Assembly (NCBI GenBank): GCA_945870015.1
Contig: CAMBQS010000001.1
Location: 1 to 30,390 of the forward strand
Direction: 5' to 3'
From: Desulfocicer vacuolatum DSM 3385
GTDB lineage: Bacteria > Desulfobacterota > Desulfobacteria > Desulfobacterales > SURF-7
Length of the DNA: 30,390 bases
Part shown: positions 24,754 through 30,390 of the stretch, piece after piece
Layout: each line of letters begins with the position of its first letter
Position numbering within the stretch: the first letter of the stretch is position 1
Made by a program: the position numbers and the translations under genes
Notes under the pieces: model-generated
Databases searched by the model: none
Seen by the model: the letters and a program-made list of their open reading frames with translations, nothing else
Told to the model about the DNA's origin: nothing

Positions 24754-24960
24754 TCAGTAGGAAAAACGGATGAACATACGAAAGGCGATCAGCATGCACA
24801 GAATGATGATGATCATAATACCCGGAGCGGTTGACCATGCTGTATACCATGGATTGCCTTTTGCCTTCAGCTCTTTTCGTTCCTGATCAAACCATCGCCC
24901 CAGAAGCACACCTGCAACAAGAACAGGTACAAATTTGAAATAATATAAAAATGTTGCCAA
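24754..24960 (-). CDS. Small two-helix membrane protein
   Basis: From TTG 24960 (GAGG 6 nt upstream) the protein is 68 residues: ATFLYYFKFVPVLVAGVLLG (helix 1), a charged loop (RWFDQERKELKAKGNPWYTA), and a second helix GIMIIIILCMLIAFRMF. Starting 10 codons earlier at 24990 is possible but has no ribosome site. Similar short proteins occur in Desulfobacterota, as far as I recall; no function is known. It is read in the same direction as the EamA gene, 78 nt ahead of it. Confidence 0.6.
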   Translation of the reverse strand: MATFLYYFKFVPVLVAGVLLGRWFDQERKELKAKGNPWYTAWSTAPGIMIIIILCMLIAFRMFIRFSY

Positions 24961-25238
24961 ACATATCCTCGCTTGTATTGTTTTATTCAACAGTTTTGAT
25001 TACACATAGACCGCGTTACCGTCTGTTTTCAACCAAACATTTTGTTAGATATTCAGATTCAATAAATTTTGCAAGCTGCATCTATTGCTTTTCCGGTAAA
25101 ATAATTCAAGTCTTTTGATCAAACAGTCGATACAAGTAAAAAGCCTTTTTAAAACGGTTCCCATGCCATGCCGATTCAGGCATCCTGTTTTAATTCCATT
25201 GATAGGCAATTTTTTTTTGAAAACAGGGAGAAACACAA

Positions 25239-26651
25239 ATGATACAGAATATCGAAAGCTGTCCATTTCAATGCCCTCAGCAGGCATGGACTTTGAATGA
25301 AACCGGACTGGACAAACAGAATTCTATCCAGGAAAATAAAATCTATTCATATACATCCATTGAAATGATTGAGGTCCAGTACATCAGCCTGGATAGCTCT
25401 TCTGATCCATCAAAAGCGCTGGATCTTTTTTTTTCAAATCTGAAAGAAGCTTTGACCGGGGTGATCTCGTTTGAAAATGCAGCCAGCCCTTTTCCCTATT
25501 CAAACACAGACACTCCTGATGGTTTTGCCGGAAACCTATTGAACCGGATACAGGAGCAGGTTGCCAATATCGAGGCTCCGACGATTCCTCCGGCAGAGGA
25601 TACGAGCGTGCCTGAAAGCGAACTTGCCCAGGCTGTTCAGATGGAGGAATTGAACGAACCGGCAGAGATGTCAACAGCTCCGATTCAGGCAGCCTTGGCA
25701 GAAGAGATCCACATGCAGCCGGTCGTTGATGAGGCAAAACAGCAGTTTCTGAATACGGTTGAAAACGGCGTCAGTAAAGGGTTACAGGAAACCGTATCCT
25801 ATCTTTCACAATCAGTTTTGCGGGAACAGTCGATTCAGATCGTTGAAGAAGCGGATCAGCTCATTAAAAAAGGGATTCAATCCTTGCGGAAAAATCAACC
25901 GGCACTTCGGCAGGGAAGCGAAGATATGCTTGAAATGCAAGGTGAGAGTGAATCAAGGGAACTCAATCTGGAGATTCTGACAAAGGATGGCGATCGGGTG
26001 AAGATTGAAATCAATACCGATACGATGTCCGAATTGGTTCGTTATCAATATGAAGATGAAGGCAGGAGTATCAGGGGGAAACAGATTTCAGATTCCACAG
26101 ATGATTTTCTCTCCTTTTCGATTCAGGGCGAGTTGGACCCGGAGGAATTGAACGCCATATCCGATCTGATCGGTGAAATCACTACCCTGGCTGATACGTT
26201 TTATTCCGGAAATTTTCAGGACGCGTTATCTCAAGCCACAGAAATGGGTTATAATTCTAATGAGCTTTCCGGATTTTCACTGGATCTGAAGTATGAAAGA
26301 AGCGCGTATGCTGCTTATATGAGTCCTGAAACCCAGGTTCCAGCCTATGAGAATACAAAAACAGCTCAACCCGCATCCGGGAACTACCTGGGAACCATGA
26401 TGGAAGATGTACAAAAACTTGCAGATCATCAAGGGTTTGCCTTGTTTGAAAAACCGCTTGATCTATTCAAAGATATTTTCCTGGCATTGCAGGAACCGAT
26501 TGAGTCTGTTTCTTCGGACGCAACTCACCAAAATCCGGATCTGATCACCCGAATGCTTGAAAAAGCCCTTTCCCGGGAAGAAAATGCCGATGAGGCGAAC
26601 ACGGATTTGCTGAAACTTCCATCCTACAGGACGATTGATTATTTCTCATAG
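25239..26651 (+). CDS. Hypothetical protein, 470 aa, possibly DUF5610-like
   Basis: Soluble, acidic, with no signal peptide or membrane helix. The first ~90 residues are unremarkable; 95-160 are rich in Pro, Glu and Ala and look disordered; 160-235 are helical; ~255-365 form the most conserved-looking part (ELNLEILTKDGDRVKIEIN, then ELDPEELNAISDLIGEITTL, ADTFYSGNFQDALSQATEMG and LSGFSLDLKYERSAYAAY), which reminds me of DUF5610; this is from memory and unverified. A GGGAG ribosome site supports the ATG. It stands alone, facing away from the small membrane protein gene, and is followed by the long inverted repeat. Confidence 0.6.
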   Translation: MIQNIESCPFQCPQQAWTLNETGLDKQNSIQENKIYSYTSIEMIEVQYISLDSSSDPSKALDLFFSNLKEALTGVISFENAASPFPYSNTDTPDGFAGNLLNRIQEQVANIEAPTIPPAEDTSVPESELAQAVQMEELNEPAEMSTAPIQAALAEEIHMQPVVDEAKQQFLNTVENGVSKGLQETVSYLSQSVLREQSIQIVEEADQLIKKGIQSLRKNQPALRQGSEDMLEMQGESESRELNLEILTKDGDRVKIEINTDTMSELVRYQYEDEGRSIRGKQISDSTDDFLSFSIQGELDPEELNAISDLIGEITTLADTFYSGNFQDALSQATEMGYNSNELSGFSLDLKYERSAYAAYMSPETQVPAYENTKTAQPASGNYLGTMMEDVQKLADHQGFALFEKPLDLFKDIFLALQEPIESVSSDATHQNPDLITRMLEKALSREENADEANTDLLKLPSYRTIDYFS

Positions 26652-26709
26652 AATTGAAACTGCAATAAGTATTCTTCTATAAAAACGATAAAAACAGCCG
26701 GAAGTCTAC

Positions 26710-26764
26710 TTGACAAACAACCCCTTTTTTTGATAATTATTTGGTCAAAAAAGGGGGTTGTTTT
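26710..26764 (+). promoter_or_regulatory. Promoter inside a 19-bp inverted repeat
   Basis: A strong promoter, TTGACA (26710-26715), 16 nt, GATAAT (26732-26737), lies within an inverted repeat whose arms are AAACAACCCCTTTTTTTGA (26715-26733) and TCAAAAAAGGGGGTTGTTT (26745-26763), differing at one base, with an 11-nt loop. The right arm ends 6 nt before the ATPase GTG start. The repeat may be an operator, a stem occluding translation start, or a terminator for the gene upstream (it ends TTGTTTT). Confidence 0.55.
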
Positions 26765-26768
26765 AATC

Positions 26769-28160
26769 GTGCTTCAACGAATCGCTGAACTTTATCTGCA
26801 TGTCTGGTATCGGAAAGAACGCCGAAAGCCGCTGGTGCTCAGGGGCGCCCGCCAGGTCGGCAAATCCACCCTGGTGCGTAAATTTGCGCAAAATCATAGT
26901 CTGATTTTAAACGAGATCAACCTGGAACAGCATTTGTATCTGGACACGATTTTCAAGTCTTTGGATATGGATGATATTATCCGGGAGCTGGACGCCCTGG
27001 TGGGAAGGAACATCAACACACCCGGTTCTGTTTTGTTTCTGGATGAAATTCAGGCCACGCCGCATGCCATCCAGGCGTTGCGATATTTTTATGAAAATCG
27101 GCCGGATCTTCCGGTCATTTGCGCCGGCTCCCTGCTGGAATTTGTTCTGGCGGACCTTCATTTTTCCATGCCGGTGGGTCGAATCGAATATTATCATCTG
27201 GGACCCATGACTTTCAGGGAATTTTTAACGGCGGTTGAGCCTGGATTGATACCCCATCTTTCCGGGTTTCACATGAGTCAGACCATCCCCGTAACCGCGC
27301 ATCAAAAATTGCTCAAACGCCAGCGGGAATATCTGTTTGTGGGCGGCATGCCGGAAGCGGTCAATTCATTTGTGGAAGAAAACGCTTTACCGGAAGTCAC
27401 CGCCATCCATCGTTCCATTGCCGAGACGTATCAGGATGATTTTTCGAAATATACCAAACAAAAAGATCTGGTTTTACTGCAAAAAGTGTTTCGGCAGATC
27501 CCCAGAATTATCGGGCGGAAGGTTAAATACAGCAATATCTCCAAAGAAGACAAATCCCGGGAGGTGAAAGCCGCCATCGACCTGCTGGTCAAGGCCCGTG
27601 TATGTCATCAGGTATTTCACAGTCATTGTTCCGGCGTGCCGCTGATGGCCGATATAAATGAAAATGTCTATAAGCTGCTGTTTATGGATGTGGGCATGGT
27701 TGCCTATCTCTCCGGACTGGATTGGATTGCATTGCAGGCCCTGGATGGACAGGCGCTTGTTAATGAAGGCAGACTGGCGGAACAGTTTGTGGGGCAGCAC
27801 TTGTTGAATCCGTTTGAACCACCCCGGCTGACCTATTGGCTGCGGGAGGAAAAATCCGCCAACGCAGAAGTCGATTATGTCGTAGCAAGTGGGAATCAGG
27901 TTGTTCCAGTGGAAGTCAAAGCCGGTAAGAGCGGTACGCTCAAATCCCTGCAACAGATTGCCGTAAACAAAAATGCCGGTCTGTGCGTGCGTTTCAATCT
28001 CAATCCTCCGAATATTCAGGATGTCACATATGCAGTCCGGACGGGCACCGGTAGTCGCCCCGCATCCTACATGATCTTGTCGCTTCCTTTGTATCTGGTT
28101 GAGGAACTTCCGCGGATATTGGATGAAATGCGATTCCATTTTGTATCGAAGCAATATTGA
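26769..28160 (+). CDS. AAA_14/DUF4143 ATPase
   Basis: A 463-residue ATPase of the family with an N-terminal AAA domain and C-terminal DUF4143. Seen: PLVLRGARQVGKSTLVRKFA (Walker A), SVLFLDEIQATPHAIQAL (Walker B), CAGSLLEF sensor, a central helical part, and the nuclease-fold-like tail RLAEQFVGQHLL ... EVDYVVASGNQVVPVEVKAG (E-VDY-xVEVK). Members are scattered, often horizontally spread, and of unknown role. GTG 26769 is preferred to an upstream TTG/ATT opening because family members begin at about LQRIAELYLHVWY; the upstream frame would lie in the inverted repeat. There is no ribosome site except the G-rich repeat arm. Confidence 0.9.
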   Translation: MLQRIAELYLHVWYRKERRKPLVLRGARQVGKSTLVRKFAQNHSLILNEINLEQHLYLDTIFKSLDMDDIIRELDALVGRNINTPGSVLFLDEIQATPHAIQALRYFYENRPDLPVICAGSLLEFVLADLHFSMPVGRIEYYHLGPMTFREFLTAVEPGLIPHLSGFHMSQTIPVTAHQKLLKRQREYLFVGGMPEAVNSFVEENALPEVTAIHRSIAETYQDDFSKYTKQKDLVLLQKVFRQIPRIIGRKVKYSNISKEDKSREVKAAIDLLVKARVCHQVFHSHCSGVPLMADINENVYKLLFMDVGMVAYLSGLDWIALQALDGQALVNEGRLAEQFVGQHLLNPFEPPRLTYWLREEKSANAEVDYVVASGNQVVPVEVKAGKSGTLKSLQQIAVNKNAGLCVRFNLNPPNIQDVTYAVRTGTGSRPASYMILSLPLYLVEELPRILDEMRFHFVSKQY

Positions 28161-28399
28161 TATCAGAAAGTGTTTATGGTATGTTCTCTGCAATTTTTAG
28201 ACAGGCAGCAGAATCCGTATTGTATCAGAGCATGCTTACCTTCAGAATTGTGAAATGCCTTTGATTTCAAGTCCTTTTCGGTAATACATGCTTGCGCTGT
28301 TGTCTGGTTTTTTTCTGGATTCTCCATACCAGGGATTCGATTTTTTGATTTTGATTAATCAGCGACTTCCCATATATTTATTAAAAACAGGTTTTGATT

Positions 28400-30390
28400 A
28401 TGGAAAAAACAATTGTCCATCAACTGGATTCTCATGCTGTTTTACAGAGGGAGATGGTGTGGAGGAAAAAGGCTGAGGAGGCGTTGCAGGAAAGTGAGGC
28501 CCGGTTCCGGGAGCTTGTTGAAGAAACAGATGTCCTGATCGCAAAACTGGATGGAAATGGGAATTTTATCTACGTGAATCATGTGGCGGAAAGAATTTTT
28601 GGTGTCGGCATGGAGCAGTGTGTCGGCCGATCCATGTTTGAATTTATTCACGCAGAGGATCGGGATAAGGCGATACTTGATTTTCAAGGGTGGATCAGCA
28701 ATCAGGTACGCAATGTGAACTATGAGATACGCCAGATCAATTTCAGCACCAATTCCGTACACCATATGCTTTGGGCTATCAATTTCCGATATGACAAGAA
28801 TCGTCAACTGACCGGTATCAACAGTTTTGCAAGGGATCTGACCGACCGGAAGAAGGCAGAGGAGGAGCTTCGCAAGGCACATGCAAAACTGGAGCAGCAT
28901 GTGAATGAAAGAACCATTGAGCTTCTTCAGGCAAATGAAAAACTGAAAAAAGAGATCGAGGAACGGAACTGGATCGAGAAAGCCCTCCGGGAGAGTGAAG
29001 AGCGATATCGTGCGCTTTTTGAAAACAATCCGATCGAGACTGTTATTGTCGATAATGAATTGCGGATCACCGGTTACAATCTGGCAAAAGGACAATCCGA
29101 CAGCCGGCTGCCGAATATCGGTGATATCATGTATAAGGATTATGCCGGGAAACATAAGATCGACATGCTCCACGAATTAAGGGAGTGTATAAAATCCGGT
29201 GTCCCGAAAGAGTTCACGGATCAGGCGTATTTCGGACGGTTTCTTCATATCCGGATATCTCCTTTTCCCGGCGGTGCGATTATTACCTCTATTGATATCA
29301 CCTACCGAAAACGGGTGGAAGAAGCGCTGCGCGAAAGTGAAAAGCGGTATCGGACACTGGTCGAAACCATACCTCATGGAATTCAGGAGATCACCACAAA
29401 GGGAGTAATAACATTTGCCAATTCCGCGTTATACAATATTTTGGGATACGAAAGCGGGGAGCTGATCGGAAAACCTCTCTTTGATCTTCTGATATCGGAA
29501 AGGGAAAAACAGGAGATGAAAGAATTCCTGGCCACGCTTGTCCGGGAGCAGCCGACCCGTATTCCTTTTCTAAACCGGTGTCTGACTAAAGACGGCCGCA
29601 TCATTAACACACAGTCGGATTGGAATTATAAAAAAGATAAAAACGGAAATATTATTGGTTTTATTTCCATTATCACGGATATTACCAACCGTCTTCGTGC
29701 AGAAGAAGAGAAGATCCGGCTGGAGAAAAAACTCCATCATGTGCAGAAGATGGAAGCCATCGGCACCCTGGCCGGTGGGATTGCCCATGATTTTAACAAT
29801 ATTCTGGGATCGATCATGTTAAATACGGAACTGGCCATTGACGACCTGCCGGAAGACAACAGCTCCATCTATTCTCTGAAGCAGGTTCTGAAGGGAAGTC
29901 ACCGGGCCAAGGATCTTGTTGAGCAGATTCTTACATTCAGCAGGGAATCGGAGATTGAGCGAAAACCCATCCGGATCAATTCCATTGTAAAGGAAACACT
30001 CAGAATGCTGCGTGCAATGCTTCCTGCAACGATTGTCATGCAGCAGGATATCGCGGATGATGTGAGTGTCATTCTTGCGGATTCAACCCAGATTCAGCAA
30101 CTGGTCATCAATCTCTGTAACAATGCTGCGCATGCCATGATCGCAGAAGGAGGAAAACTCAAGGTAAAGGTTGAAGATGTGTATCTGGATGAACCGCTGT
30201 CTCATTCCGATATGCATCCGGGCAGGTATGTCCGGTTATCGGTCAGCGATATGGGATGTGGAATGAAACCGGAAATAAAGGATCGTATTTTTGATCCGTT
30301 TTTTACAACCAAAAGACCGGGAGAGGGAACAGGGCTCGGGTTATCGGTTGTTCATGGCATTGTGATTCATCATGACGGATTTATAACAGT
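28400..30390 (+). CDS. Three-PAS sensor histidine kinase (3' end outside window)
   Basis: Cytoplasmic sensor kinase; no membrane helix is seen. PAS 1 ~35-155 (EARFRELVEETDVLIAKLDG), coiled coil ~155-200, PAS 2 ~198-300 (ALFENNPIETVIVDNELRIT), PAS 3 ~312-430 (TLVETIPHGIQEITTKG). The dimerisation helix has phospho-acceptor His463 (GTLAGGIAHDFNNIL) in the HDFNN type. The ATPase has NLCNNAAHAM (N box), DMGCGM (G1) and GTGLGLSVVHGI (G2), after which the window ends; such kinases often end with a receiver domain, which would lie outside. ATG 28400 has a weak AGG upstream; ATG 28454 with GAGGGAG is an alternative. The ligand is unknown. Confidence 0.9.
   Translation, partial: MEKTIVHQLDSHAVLQREMVWRKKAEEALQESEARFRELVEETDVLIAKLDGNGNFIYVNHVAERIFGVGMEQCVGRSMFEFIHAEDRDKAILDFQGWISNQVRNVNYEIRQINFSTNSVHHMLWAINFRYDKNRQLTGINSFARDLTDRKKAEEELRKAHAKLEQHVNERTIELLQANEKLKKEIEERNWIEKALRESEERYRALFENNPIETVIVDNELRITGYNLAKGQSDSRLPNIGDIMYKDYAGKHKIDMLHELRECIKSGVPKEFTDQAYFGRFLHIRISPFPGGAIITSIDITYRKRVEEALRESEKRYRTLVETIPHGIQEITTKGVITFANSALYNILGYESGELIGKPLFDLLISEREKQEMKEFLATLVREQPTRIPFLNRCLTKDGRIINTQSDWNYKKDKNGNIIGFISIITDITNRLRAEEEKIRLEKKLHHVQKMEAIGTLAGGIAHDFNNILGSIMLNTELAIDDLPEDNSSIYSLKQVLKGSHRAKDLVEQILTFSRESEIERKPIRINSIVKETLRMLRAMLPATIVMQQDIADDVSVILADSTQIQQLVINLCNNAAHAMIAEGGKLKVKVEDVYLDEPLSHSDMHPGRYVRLSVSDMGCGMKPEIKDRIFDPFFTTKRPGEGTGLGLSVVHGIVIHHDGFIT

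Noticed and set aside
28261..28287. TTGATT/TAATAC promoter before the PAS kinase
   Set aside because: Spacing of 15 nt is short and both hexamers are imperfect, so it was not listed.
28442..29173. 243-codon minus-strand frame
   Set aside because: Antisense to the PAS domains of the sensor kinase.

Overview
The window reads as chromosomal DNA from an anaerobic or microaerophilic Gram-negative bacterium, most likely a Desulfobacterota (former Deltaproteobacteria, Desulfobacterales-like) lineage. This is inferred from gene content: pyruvate phosphate dikinase, rubrerythrin, class II photolyase, a Tat-exported DUF362 lipoprotein, the pstSCAB-phoU-phoB-phoR order, multi-PAS hybrid-type sensor kinases and abundant toxin-antitoxin debris. 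No 16S gene or other definitive marker is present, so the taxon is not proven.

Layout. (1) 1-4180, core: ppdK on the minus strand (C-terminus outside the window), diverging from gltX, which is followed by its own-promoter tRNA-Gln(CTG) and a clear intrinsic terminator. (2) 4255-7659: a very large membrane protein fusing a transporter-like membrane half, a spermidine-synthase-like methyltransferase-fold domain and C-terminal TPRs. (3) 7.9-15.0 kb, accessory region rich in toxin-antitoxin-type modules in different states of decay: a frameshifted DUF6883 gene with intact DUF4926 partner; a PIN-domain stub; an intact MazE/MazF pair; and a HicA gene broken by a 1-base deletion plus a nonsense codon next to an intact HicB. 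Between them sit an exported beta-carbonic anhydrase, a 3' fragment of a tag (3-methyladenine glycosylase I) gene, and an intact rubrerythrin-photolyase operon. Two copies of a 39-bp sequence, coding for the same short peptide through different codons, lie beside two of the decayed modules, and a block of nested hairpins follows the first copy. (4) 15.0-16.8 kb: a small membrane protein and a Tat/lipobox DUF362 protein. (5) 16.9-23.7 kb: a complete phosphate-starvation locus, pstS-pstC-pstA-pstB-phoU-phoB-phoR, with a plausible PhoB-type direct-repeat operator upstream and an intercistronic hairpin after pstS. (6) 23.7-30.4 kb: a minus-strand EamA transporter and small membrane protein, a 470-residue protein of unknown function, an AAA/DUF4143 ATPase whose promoter lies inside a long inverted repeat, and a three-PAS sensor histidine kinase running off the window end.

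Functionally, the pst-pho block is one phosphate uptake and signalling unit (PstSCAB transport, PhoU brake, PhoR/PhoB two-component control). Rubrerythrin and photolyase form a two-gene stress operon. The part most worth a second look is 7.9-15 kb, where several independent two-gene modules have lost one member while the partner remains open. No CRISPR array, rRNA, complete transposase or integrase was seen.
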